From: Acidobacteriota bacterium
GTDB lineage: Bacteria; Acidobacteriota; Thermoanaerobaculia; UBA5066; Gp7-AA6
DNA length: 32,044 bases
Reading direction: 5' to 3'
Assembly: GCA_003222385.1 (NCBI GenBank)
Contig: QHVV01000111.1
Span: forward strand, 35,374 to 67,417
A model generated the notes under the pieces. That model saw only the letters and a program-made list of their open reading frames with translations. It was not told where the DNA came from and made no database searches. Below are positions 24,610 through 32,044 of this stretch, one piece after another. Position numbers and translations under genes: made by a program. Within the stretch, counting starts at the first letter, position 1. The number at the start of each line of letters is the position of its first letter.

Positions 24610-26262
24610 CTACCGGCTGCCGGAGGTGTCCTTCTTGTTCAGAAACTCGCGCGCTTCGGCGACCTGTTCCCGGGCTCCATCGGCCTTCCGGCAGATCTCG
24701 AGCAGCTTCCCGTAGTAGCCGCGCGCGGCCACCGGGTCGCCGGACAATCTCGCCGCTCGCGCCGCTCCGTAGAGCCCGTTCAGCCGGTTCGGCGACGCCG
24801 CGAGGTCGGCGCGATACTGCTCGAGCCCCTCCGCGGGCTTGTCCAGCTCGACCAAGAGATCTCCGAGCTGCTCGCTGGCGGGGAGAATCGGTCCGGGAGT
24901 CACCGGGTGCTTGTCGGTCGATGCTTCGAGCGTGACTGCGGACCTCATCCCTTCGAGCGCCTCCGCATCCCGGCCTTCCGCCCGCGCGAGCCAGGCGCCG
25001 GCCTCGAGTCGGGAGATCTCGACCTGGTCGGCCCAGTACGCGTTGCCCTTCTCGCGGAGGGAGTCTCGCAGCTTCTCGAGCCGCTCGGCTTCGCGGCGCG
25101 CCGAGGCCGGATCTCCCGAACGGGCAAATCCCATCGCACGGGCGAAAACGACCGTCGCCTCGGTCCACGGGAACTTGCTCCAGGCGAACCCGCTCGGCTG
25201 GATCGTCACGGACTTCGCTTCGCTCCAGTTGCGCCTCTCGAGCGCCAGCCGCGCCGGAATCGCCGTCAGAGCGTAGGCCACGGCGAAATTCTCCCTGTCG
25301 AACCTGCTCGCGCGTGACGCGTCTTCGAGAACCTTCCGGGCTTCGGCGTCGCGCCCCGACTGGAGATACGCGTACGCGAGATAGTCCATCGCGTGGAGCT
25401 CGTCGAACGACGTACCGCCCGGCATCGTGCGCTGGAGATCCTTCTTCGCCGCCGCCGCCGAAGCGAGGTTGGATGAGATCGAGTCTTCCCACAGCCCCAG
25501 CCGCGTAAAGATGTGCGACGGCATATGCAGGGCGTGCGGCGAGTCCTGAGCGATCCTCGAGTAGCGGCGGGCGGCATCGAGGCCGCGGTCGGCAAGCGTC
25601 GGAAAGTCGTAGCTGTGGATGATGTAGTGCGCGACGCCCGGGTGCTGCGGCATCTCGCGGAAGATCGGCTCGAGAATTTCTCCCGCCTTCTTCTGCCGCG
25701 GGTACGTCTTGTCCGGCGGCACCGCGAGCGCGACGCCGTTCAGCGTGAGTGCATAGAAGATCGACGCCTCGCGGTCTTTCGGATACTTCGCCGCCAGCGC
25801 GGCCATCGCCTTCTCGAAGGAAAGAAAACGCGTGACGTGGTCGACCGTGTCCGACTTGTCGTAATAGACGGCGAGCGCCTCGATGTAGTCCCGCTCCCGC
25901 TGCGTCTTCGCGCCGGCGGCGCGTGCCGCCGCGATCGCGGCGACGCCGGCCTTGAGGTCGTCGGGCGGAGGCGCCTCCCAGATCTGGTGGAAGCGGCTCA
26001 TCGCCACCCCCCAGTGCGCCATCGCGCAGGTCGGGTCCGCGGCGGCCAGCTCCGAGAACGCCTTGTCGGACTTGCTGTACCAGAACGAGTGCAGCATCGC
26101 GAGGCCGACGTCGAACCGCCGCTGAGATTCGGCGGAGCACGAGATCGGAAAGTGCACCTTCCCGAGCCGGGTCGGATCGCCTTCGGTGTGATCGTGGCCG
26201 GTGTCGGCCAGAGCAAAGGCGGATGCGAGCATCAGCAAGGCGGACAGAGCCCGAACTCTCAT
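24610..26262 (-). CDS. Large secreted TPR protein
   Basis: A 550-residue protein with a signal peptide (residues 1-19, LSALLMLASAFALA) and tetratricopeptide-type helix pairs throughout. HFPISCSAESQRRFDVGLAMLHSFWYSKSDKAF near residue 40 opens the domain, CAMAHWGVAMSRFHQIW follows, then HYIIHSYDFPTLADRGLDAARRYSRIAQDSPHALHMPSHIFTRLGLW near residue 220, and classic TPRs toward the end. This long form with the HMPSHIFTRLG motif recurs in Acidobacteriota and related soil bacteria as an uncharacterised exported protein. GGAGG stands before the ATG. It is divergent from the oligopeptidase gene 82 nt away. Confidence 0.85.
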   Translation of the reverse strand: MRVRALSALLMLASAFALADTGHDHTEGDPTRLGKVHFPISCSAESQRRFDVGLAMLHSFWYSKSDKAFSELAAADPTCAMAHWGVAMSRFHQIWEAPPPDDLKAGVAAIAAARAAGAKTQRERDYIEALAVYYDKSDTVDHVTRFLSFEKAMAALAAKYPKDREASIFYALTLNGVALAVPPDKTYPRQKKAGEILEPIFREMPQHPGVAHYIIHSYDFPTLADRGLDAARRYSRIAQDSPHALHMPSHIFTRLGLWEDSISSNLASAAAAKKDLQRTMPGGTSFDELHAMDYLAYAYLQSGRDAEARKVLEDASRASRFDRENFAVAYALTAIPARLALERRNWSEAKSVTIQPSGFAWSKFPWTEATVVFARAMGFARSGDPASARREAERLEKLRDSLREKGNAYWADQVEISRLEAGAWLARAEGRDAEALEGMRSAVTLEASTDKHPVTPGPILPASEQLGDLLVELDKPAEGLEQYRADLAASPNRLNGLYGAARAARLSGDPVAARGYYGKLLEICRKADGAREQVAEAREFLNKKDTSGSR

Positions 26263-26308
26263 GGCGGAACCTCCGGAGCCTCCGATTCTACGGCGACGAC
26301 CCGCCGGT

Positions 26309-26314
26309 TATGAT
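26309..26314 (+). promoter_or_regulatory. Putative -10 box of the oligopeptidase gene
   Basis: TATGAT lies 31 nt before the ATG at 26345 within the 82-bp divergent spacer. The candidate -35 (TTCTAC, 26286-26291) is poor. Confidence 0.35.
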
Positions 26315-26344
26315 CGGCGACTTTCGGAGCCATGAGGTATCGCC

Positions 26345-28438
26345 ATGACATGCTGGTTCGCGCTCGCCGCCGGGATCAATCTGCTCGCGGGCCAGGCTTC
26401 TCCGAGCCCGCCGACCGCGCGAAAGGTGGCTAAAGTGGAAGTCGTTCACGGAGAGAAGCGACAGGACGACTATTTCTGGCTTCGCCGGAAGGACGACCCT
26501 CAGGTTCGCGCGTACCTCGACTCCGAGAACGCGTACACCGACTCCCTGATGAAGCCGACCGAGCCGCTCCAGGAGAAGCTCTATTCCGAGATGCTCGGAC
26601 GGATCAAGGAAACCGATCTCACCGTCCCGTACCGGAAAGGGGCATTCCTCTATTACTCGCGGACCGAGAAGGGGAAGCAGTATCCGATCCATTGCCGGAG
26701 GGAGGGAACTCTCGACGCGCCGGAAGAGATGATGCTCGACGCGAACGAGCTCGCCCGCGGCGAGAAGTTCTTCGCGATCGGCGACCTCGACGTCAGCGAC
26801 GACGGGAACCTTCTCGCCTACTCGACCGACGTCACGGGCTTCCGGGAGTACACGCTGTTCGTGAAAGACCTGCGCACGGGAGCGCTCGCGGCCGAGAAAT
26901 TTCTCAAGGTCAGCTCCGTCGCCTGGGCAGCCGACAACCGGACCCTCTTCTACGTCGTCGACGACGCCGCGAAGCGACCCTATCGCCTCTACCGCCACAC
27001 ACTCGGAAGCGACCCCGCTTCGGACCCGCTCCTCTACGAAGAGAAGGACGAGAAGTTCACGCTGGAGATTTCGCGGTCCCGCAGCCGCGCGTATCTCTTC
27101 CTGGATTCGAGCAGCCACACGTCGAGCGAGGTCCGCTATCTCGGCGCAAAAGACCCGGCCGGAGAGCTCCGCCTGGTCGCTCCGAGGGAGAAGGATCGCG
27201 AGTACGAGGTGGACCACCGGCTCGGCGCCTTCTTCCTTCGCATCAACGACACCGGCCGCAACTTCCGCGTCGTGATGACTTCCGTCGAAGACCCACGGCG
27301 GGAAAACTGGAAAGAAATCGTTCGTGAGCGGGACGACGTCATGATCGAAGGGCTCGAGGTCTTCGCCGGACACCTGGTCCTCCTCGAGCGACAGGACGGG
27401 TTGCGGCAGTTCCGGGTGATGCCGTTCTCGACCGGAACGTTCCATCGCATCGATCTCCCCGAGCCCGTGTACGCCGCTTTTTCCGCGGAGAACGTCGAGT
27501 TCGACACGAACGTCTTCCGGTTCCGGTACCAGTCGCTCGTCACGCCCGAGTCGGTCTTCGATTACGACATGGACAAGCGCGAGCGCAAGCTGCTGAAACG
27601 CACGGAGGTGCTCGGGGGATACGACCCCAGCCGCTACATCTCCGAGCGGCTGCACGCGAAGGCGCCGGATGGAACGCTCGTCCCGATTTCGATCGTCTAT
27701 CGGAAGGACGCGAAACACGACGGCTCGAGTCCACTCCTTCTCACCGGCTACGGGTCTTACGGCGTGCCCAACAACCCGACCTTCTCCTCGAACCGGGTCA
27801 GCCTCCTGGATCGCGGCGTGGTGGTGGCGATCGCACATGTGCGCGGAGGCGGCGAGATGGGAAAGAAGTGGCACGACCAGGGGCGCATGTTCGCGAAGAG
27901 AAACACTTTCACCGACTTCATCGCGATCGCGGAACATCTGATCCGGGAGAAGTGGACGTCGGCGGACCGCCTGGCGATCGAGGGAGGCAGCGCCGGAGGA
28001 CTCCTCGTTGGCGCGGTCGTCAACATGCGGCCCGATCTCTTCCACGTCGCCATCACGCGGGTCCCGTTCGTCGACGTCCTGAACACGATGCTCGATCCGA
28101 CGCTGCCATTGACCGTCGGCGAGTTCGAGGAGTGGGGAGACCCGCGGATCCGGGAGCAGTACGAGTACATGCGGAGCTACAGCCCCTACGACAACATCGC
28201 CGCGCGCGACTACCCCGCGATGCTGGTGAAAACGTCGTTCAACGACAGCCAGGTCATGTACTGGGAGCCGGCGAAATACGTCGCGCGACTTCGCGCCACG
28301 AAGACCGACTCGAACCCGCTCGTCTTCAAGGTCAACATGGCCGGAGGTCACGGCGGCTCTTCGGGCCGCTACGACAAGCTGCGCGAGGCCGCGTTCGACT
28401 ACGCGTTCCTGCTGATGCAGCTCAAGGTCGCGGGCTAG
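26345..28438 (+). CDS. Oligopeptidase B-like prolyl oligopeptidase (S9A)
   Basis: A 697-residue serine peptidase with the usual S9A layout: an N-terminal seven-bladed propeller (to about residue 410) that gates access, then an alpha/beta hydrolase domain. HGEKRQDDYFWLRRKDDPQV near residue 35 is the family opening. The catalytic triad is Ser549 in IEGGSAGGLLVGAV, Asp634 in TSFNDSQVMYWEP and His669 in GGHGGSSGR. Oligopeptidase B cuts short peptides after basic residues; the same specificity is likely but not proven. A short hydrophobic N-terminus (ALAAGINLLAGQA) suggests export. The C-terminus converges on the amidohydrolase with 12 nt between. Confidence 0.93.
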   Translation: MTCWFALAAGINLLAGQASPSPPTARKVAKVEVVHGEKRQDDYFWLRRKDDPQVRAYLDSENAYTDSLMKPTEPLQEKLYSEMLGRIKETDLTVPYRKGAFLYYSRTEKGKQYPIHCRREGTLDAPEEMMLDANELARGEKFFAIGDLDVSDDGNLLAYSTDVTGFREYTLFVKDLRTGALAAEKFLKVSSVAWAADNRTLFYVVDDAAKRPYRLYRHTLGSDPASDPLLYEEKDEKFTLEISRSRSRAYLFLDSSSHTSSEVRYLGAKDPAGELRLVAPREKDREYEVDHRLGAFFLRINDTGRNFRVVMTSVEDPRRENWKEIVRERDDVMIEGLEVFAGHLVLLERQDGLRQFRVMPFSTGTFHRIDLPEPVYAAFSAENVEFDTNVFRFRYQSLVTPESVFDYDMDKRERKLLKRTEVLGGYDPSRYISERLHAKAPDGTLVPISIVYRKDAKHDGSSPLLLTGYGSYGVPNNPTFSSNRVSLLDRGVVVAIAHVRGGGEMGKKWHDQGRMFAKRNTFTDFIAIAEHLIREKWTSADRLAIEGGSAGGLLVGAVVNMRPDLFHVAITRVPFVDVLNTMLDPTLPLTVGEFEEWGDPRIREQYEYMRSYSPYDNIAARDYPAMLVKTSFNDSQVMYWEPAKYVARLRATKTDSNPLVFKVNMAGGHGGSSGRYDKLREAAFDYAFLLMQLKVAG

Positions 28439-28450
28439 CCAACTCGTCTG

Positions 28451-29770
28451 TCACTTCAGGTCGTTTCGGTAGACCTTTCCATCTCTCATCACGAAGCCGA
28501 CTCGTTCGAGCGCTTCGACGTCATGGAGCGGGTCCCCGGTGACAGCGATGATGTCCGCGTACGCGCCGGGAGTAATCACCCCGATCTCTCCCGACATTCC
28601 GAGCATCTCGGCGCCCTTTGATGTGGCCGACTGGATCGCCGCCATCGGGGTCATCCCGAACTCGACCATCCGGGAAAACTCCCGCGCGATCGGCTCGCTC
28701 CAGGAAAATCCGCCGACGTCCGTGCCGAACGCGATCTTCACGCCAGCCTTCAGCGCTTTCCGGAACGACGGCCCGTGCACCGCGACGCGTTTGCGGTCGC
28801 GCTTCCCGGCGGGCGTGTCGGCCGGCGCCCAGTGGTCGTAGTAAACGCTCATCGTCGGGCAGAGCCAGGTGCCCTGTCGCACCATCTGTGCGACCGCGGC
28901 ATCGTCCAACTCCAGTCCGTGTTCGATCGAGTCGCACCCCCCGTCGAGCGCGCGGTGCAGCCCGATCCCGTTGTACGCGTGGCAGGCGACTTTCTTTCCC
29001 CAGCCGTGGGTCTCGTCCGCGACTGCCTTGATCTCCTCGAGGGTGAGCGTGGGCTGCGAGACGAGGTTCCCTTTCGCGTCGAGCCAGGAGCGGTGCGTCA
29101 TGTACACCTTGATCCAGTCCGCCCCGTGGTCCAGCTGTTCGCGGGCCGCCTTGCGTGCCTCGACGGGGCCGTCGATCAGCTGCGCGCCTTTCGGGACGTC
29201 GATCTCGGGAGCGTAACCTTCGAGCGGATATCCGCCGGTCGTCGAGATCGCGCGCGTGACGACGAACATCCGCGGCCCGGGGATGTAACCCCCGTCGATC
29301 GCCTGCTTGATGCCGACGTCCCCGTAACCCGCGCCTTCCGTTTCGACGTCGCGGATGGTCGTGAACCCCTGCTCGAGCGCCCGCCGCGCGGAGACGGCCG
29401 CCCGCGCCGCGCGAAACGCGATCGGGTACTTCAGGAGCTGAACGTCGTAGCCGCCCTCGGCCGGGTCCTCCCCCTGAAGGAAGATGTGCGTGTGGCTGTC
29501 GATCAGGCCGGGCAGCAGTGTCGCGCGCGAGAGGTCGATCACGGCCGCGCCGCCCGGAATCGCGGCCGACGACGCCGCGCCGACCTTCTCGATGCGGTTG
29601 CCGCGGACGACGATCACCTGATCGCGGCGAGGCGCGTTCGAAATTCCGTCGATGAGCGTGCCCGCGCGGATCACCGTCACGCCTTCGGGGTTCGCAGCCT
29701 GACCGAACGCGGCGAGCCCGCAGCAGAAAACGAGGCCCGGAACGAGGACCAGCGCGCGTCGCGAACGCAT
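28451..29770 (-). CDS. Exported amidohydrolase (imidazolonepropionase/prolidase-like)
   Basis: A 439-residue metal hydrolase with a signal peptide (ALVLVPGLVFCCGLAAFGQA). The amidohydrolase superfamily residues are in order: His93 and His95 in DSHTHIF, Lys221 in WIKVYM, His264 in ACHAYNG, His284 in SIEHGLEL and Asp351 in FGTDVGG, pointing to a two-metal centre bridged by a carboxylated Lys. The C-terminal DPLHDVEALERVGFVMRDGKVY is typical of the Xaa-Pro dipeptidase-like exported group. The start at 29770 follows AAGGAGGT; the frame extends to 29821 without a ribosome site. Substrate unknown; it may act on dipeptides, which would suit the neighbouring oligopeptidase. Confidence 0.9.
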   Translation of the reverse strand: MRSRRALVLVPGLVFCCGLAAFGQAANPEGVTVIRAGTLIDGISNAPRRDQVIVVRGNRIEKVGAASSAAIPGGAAVIDLSRATLLPGLIDSHTHIFLQGEDPAEGGYDVQLLKYPIAFRAARAAVSARRALEQGFTTIRDVETEGAGYGDVGIKQAIDGGYIPGPRMFVVTRAISTTGGYPLEGYAPEIDVPKGAQLIDGPVEARKAAREQLDHGADWIKVYMTHRSWLDAKGNLVSQPTLTLEEIKAVADETHGWGKKVACHAYNGIGLHRALDGGCDSIEHGLELDDAAVAQMVRQGTWLCPTMSVYYDHWAPADTPAGKRDRKRVAVHGPSFRKALKAGVKIAFGTDVGGFSWSEPIAREFSRMVEFGMTPMAAIQSATSKGAEMLGMSGEIGVITPGAYADIIAVTGDPLHDVEALERVGFVMRDGKVYRNDLK

Positions 29771-29868
29771 GACGACCTCCTTTTCGAGCGAGAGCGGAGC
29801 GCCGGGAACTCTATCCTCCACCGACCGGGCATAGACTTTCCGGCCGGCCCATTGCGCCGGAGGACACC

Positions 29869-30549
29869 ATGGCGGAGAAGCCTCAGACGTCCGGTTTTCG
29901 ACTCGGTATCTACGTCTTCAAGGACGCCGAGATCGTCGATTTCGCCGCTCCTTACGGGGTCTTTTCCGTGGCGCGGCGATTCGATCCGGAGCTCGACGCC
30001 TTCCTGATCGCCGACTCGCTCCGTCCCGTGCAGACCCAGGCGGGCTTCACCGTGCTGCCGAACTACTCGTTCCAGGATGCGCCCGCCATGGACGCGTTCC
30101 TGATCCCGGGAGGCTTTGGAACCCGCCAGGAACTGCACAATCGCCGGCTCCACGACTACGTCCGGTCGCTGCAGGACTCGACACTCCTCACGAGCGTCTG
30201 CACGGGATCGTGGATCTACGGAGAGATGGGCCTCTTGGACGGCCTCCCGGCGACGAACCGCAAGGAGCCGGACCGCGTCGAAGCTTCGCCCGCGGGCATG
30301 GTCCCGATCGACCGGCTCGCGAAGATCGCGCCGGCCGCCCGCATCAGCCGGGCTCGAGTCGTCGACGCCGGGCGGATCATCACCGCCGGCGGGATCGCGT
30401 CCGGGATGGAGATGGGGTTCCACCTGCTGCGGCGAGCCGGATACAGCGAAGAGTTCGTCGCCGAGGTCGCGCGGGTCATGGAGTACTCGAAGGCGTACGA
30501 GCTCTACCGGCACGACGTCGAGAAATTCGAGTCCGGACGATCGGCGTGA
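29869..30549 (+). CDS. DJ-1/PfpI family protein (GATase1-like)
   Basis: A 226-residue single-domain protein of the DJ-1/PfpI superfamily. The start LGIYVFKDAEIVDFAAPYGVFSVA is typical of the transcription-regulator-like and isonitrile-hydratase-like branch. PGGFGTR (80-86) forms the oxyanion region and SVCTGSW carries the nucleophile Cys111. TAGGIASGMEMGFHLL is another conserved block. Members include isonitrile hydratases, glyoxalase III-like and sensor proteins, so the reaction is not fixed. There is no signal peptide. GGAGG precedes the ATG. Its stop overlaps the kinase start by 4 nt (GTGA), so the two are cotranslated. Confidence 0.88.
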   Translation: MAEKPQTSGFRLGIYVFKDAEIVDFAAPYGVFSVARRFDPELDAFLIADSLRPVQTQAGFTVLPNYSFQDAPAMDAFLIPGGFGTRQELHNRRLHDYVRSLQDSTLLTSVCTGSWIYGEMGLLDGLPATNRKEPDRVEASPAGMVPIDRLAKIAPAARISRARVVDAGRIITAGGIASGMEMGFHLLRRAGYSEEFVAEVARVMEYSKAYELYRHDVEKFESGRSA

Positions 30550-32044
30550 CTCTCGCCCCGGGAAGCCGCCTCGGACCCTACGAGATCGTGGCGCCGCTCG
30601 GCGCCGGCGGCATGGGCGAGGTCTACCGCGCAAGGGATTCCCGCCTCGGGCGCGAGGTCGCGGTCAAGGTGCTGCCGGCGTCGTTCTCCAACGACCCGGA
30701 TCGCCTGCGCCGCTTCGAGCAGGAGGCGCGCGCCGCCGGCATCCTAAATCACCCCAACATCACTGCGGTCCACGACGTCGGCACGGTCGACGCCGCTCCG
30801 TACGTCGTCACCGAGCTTCTGGAAGGCGAGACGCTGCGAAGCCGGCTCGCGGGAGGGCCGCTCGCCCCGCGCCGCGCGATCGAGTACTCGATCCAGATCG
30901 CGCACGGTCTCGCCGCCGCGCACGAGAAGGGCATCGTGCACCGGGATTTGAAACCCGAGAACCTCTTCGTGACGAGAGACGGGCGCGTCAAGATCCTCGA
31001 CTTCGGCCTCGCGAAGCTGACGCAGCCCGAGAAAGGCGGCCCGCAGACGAACCTTCCCACCGAGACCGCCGGCACCGAGCCGGGAATCGTGATGGGGACA
31101 CTCGGCTACATGTCGCCCGAGCAGGTCCGCGGCCGGCCCGCCGACGCCCGAAGCGACATCTTTTCGTTCGGCGCGATCCTCTACGAGATGCTCTCGGGGA
31201 AACGGGCATTCCACCGGGAAACCGCTGCCGACACGATGTCCGCGATCCTGCGCGAGGAGCCCGAAGACCTCTCCACGACCAACCGACAGGTTCCGCCCGT
31301 CCTCGACCGGATCATCCGACACTGCCTCGAGAAGGACCCCGAGGCCCGCTTCCACTCCGCCCACGACCTCGCGTTTCAGCTGCAACTCCCGGCCACCGAC
31401 GAGATTTCCGGCGCGGCGGAGCCCGCTCCGGCGCTGCGGCTGCGCGTCCCGGCCCTCGCGATTGTTGCGGTCGTCCTCCTCATCGGGGCCGCGCTCGCCG
31501 TGCTCCTCCTCCGTCGACCCCGGGTCGAGACGGTCGGGCGCCCGGTGCGTTTTTCGGTTCCGATCCCGCCTGGGACGACCTACTCCCCCGGCCCGGTCTC
31601 CAGGGGTCTCTCCATCTCCCCTGACGGCACGCGACTCGTCGTCGAAGCGATCTCCAACGGACGGCGCCGTCTCTTTCTCCGTCCCCTCGACTCCGAGAAA
31701 TTCACCGAGCTCGAAGGAACTCTCGGCGCGAGCGCGCACTTCTGGTCGCCCGACAGCCGTTTCATCGCGTTCTTCGCCGACGGGAAGGTGAAGAAGGTCC
31801 CGGCCGCGGGCGGCCCGGCGGAAGAGCTCTGCCCGGCCTTCATCGACTGGCTCGGGACGTGGGGTCGCGACGGGACGATCCTCCTCTCGCAGATCCCACC
31901 GGGCGAGCCCGGGATCTTCCGCGTCTCGGATCGGGGCGGAGCGCCGGTCCGCGTCCTGGGCGTCGATCCCTCTGACCCGGTCGCGCTTCTGTGGCCACAG
32001 TTCCTTCCGGACGGCCGGCATTTCCTGTTTCAGGCACTCTCGCC
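30546..32044 (+). CDS. Transmembrane Ser/Thr protein kinase with propeller-like sensor domain (C-terminus cut off)
   Basis: The frame runs from a GTG at 30546 to the window edge (499 codons). Residues 12-280 are a eukaryotic-type kinase: P-loop LGAGGMGEVYRARD, Lys41 (VAVKVLP), catalytic VHRDLKPEN with Asp134, DFGLAKL (152-158), and the activation-segment GTLGYMSPEQVRG. All catalytic residues are kept, so it should be active. A single membrane helix spans about 301-323. The outer part starts with SISPDGTRLVV and WSPDSRFIAFFADGKVKKV, WD40/PD40-type propeller blades, as in the large PknB-like kinases frequent in Acidobacteriota. The start overlaps the DJ-1 stop. The missing C-terminus would hold the rest of the propeller. 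Confidence 0.92.
   Translation, partial: MTLAPGSRLGPYEIVAPLGAGGMGEVYRARDSRLGREVAVKVLPASFSNDPDRLRRFEQEARAAGILNHPNITAVHDVGTVDAAPYVVTELLEGETLRSRLAGGPLAPRRAIEYSIQIAHGLAAAHEKGIVHRDLKPENLFVTRDGRVKILDFGLAKLTQPEKGGPQTNLPTETAGTEPGIVMGTLGYMSPEQVRGRPADARSDIFSFGAILYEMLSGKRAFHRETAADTMSAILREEPEDLSTTNRQVPPVLDRIIRHCLEKDPEARFHSAHDLAFQLQLPATDEISGAAEPAPALRLRVPALAIVAVVLLIGAALAVLLLRRPRVETVGRPVRFSVPIPPGTTYSPGPVSRGLSISPDGTRLVVEAISNGRRRLFLRPLDSEKFTELEGTLGASAHFWSPDSRFIAFFADGKVKKVPAAGGPAEELCPAFIDWLGTWGRDGTILLSQIPPGEPGIFRVSDRGGAPVRVLGVDPSDPVALLWPQFLPDGRHFLFQALS

Noticed and set aside
24083-26140. 685-codon minus-strand frame ending in the small secreted protein
   Set aside because: Only the last 152 codons are coding, with their own ribosome site and signal peptide. 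The rest overlaps the TPR gene in another frame.
26288-28351. 687-codon minus-strand frame opposite the oligopeptidase
   Set aside because: Composition is Arg/Val/Glu-rich and lacks motifs. The plus strand carries a complete S9A peptidase with its triad.

Overview
The window is GC-rich DNA from a Gram-negative-type bacterium, most likely an uncultured member of the Acidobacteriota. That placement is an inference from the gene families (Ser/Thr kinase with a C-terminal propeller, large secreted TPR proteins, TMTC-like membrane TPR protein, prolyl oligopeptidases, cNMP-kinase plus response-regulator/FAD-oxidoreductase pair). No rRNA or marker gene confirms it. Genes are dense, many start with GTG, and many neighbours overlap by 4 nt (ATGA/GTGA).

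Layout. 1-971 (-): osmC then a dedA-family gene cut by the window edge. 1086-3978 (+): a coupled cluster of N-acetylmuramoyl-L-alanine amidase, GerMN protein and rph. 3982-5877 (-): TMTC-like membrane protein with TPRs. 5962-6627 (+): secreted cupin and a 34-residue single-TM microprotein, set among REP-like repeats. 6659-7057 (-): ASCH protein. 7176-11596 (+): a tightly packed cassette of RimK-like ATP-grasp, GCS2-type carboxylate-amine ligase, M29-type aminopeptidase and a second, divergent ATP-grasp-like protein. This looks like a peptide or amide-bond-forming pathway whose product is unknown. Facing it on the minus strand are an esterase and a DUF5655 protein whose 5' end lies inside a small REPIN-like element.

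12840-16544 is the main accessory region. An intact tRNA-Pro(TGG) is followed 3.63 kb later by a perfect 34-bp copy of its 3' end. Between these sit two direct repeats of about 170 bp flanking only two genes, a cyclic-nucleotide-domain histidine kinase and a response-regulator/thioredoxin-reductase-like fusion. No integrase is present, so it looks like a minimal or relic tRNA-integrated element carrying a redox signalling pair.

16626-18084 (+): LysM L,D-transpeptidase and a DinB protein, ending in a hairpin. 18130-19653 (-): two closely related secreted proteins of unknown function. 20242-20319: tRNA-Arg(TCT). 20370-24040 (+): lipoprotein, TPR protein, and a large secreted purple-acid-phosphatase-like protein with a Pro/Thr linker made of three 78-bp repeats. 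24083-26262 (-): secreted TPR protein and a small secreted protein. 26345-28438 (+): oligopeptidase B-like protease. 28451-29770 (-): exported amidohydrolase. 29869-32044 (+): DJ-1/PfpI protein coupled to a transmembrane Ser/Thr kinase that runs off the end.

Functional themes are envelope and peptidoglycan maintenance (amidase, L,D-transpeptidase), export of hydrolases and TPR proteins, and a candidate ATP-dependent peptide-ligation pathway. All calls come from reading the sequence; no database search was run.
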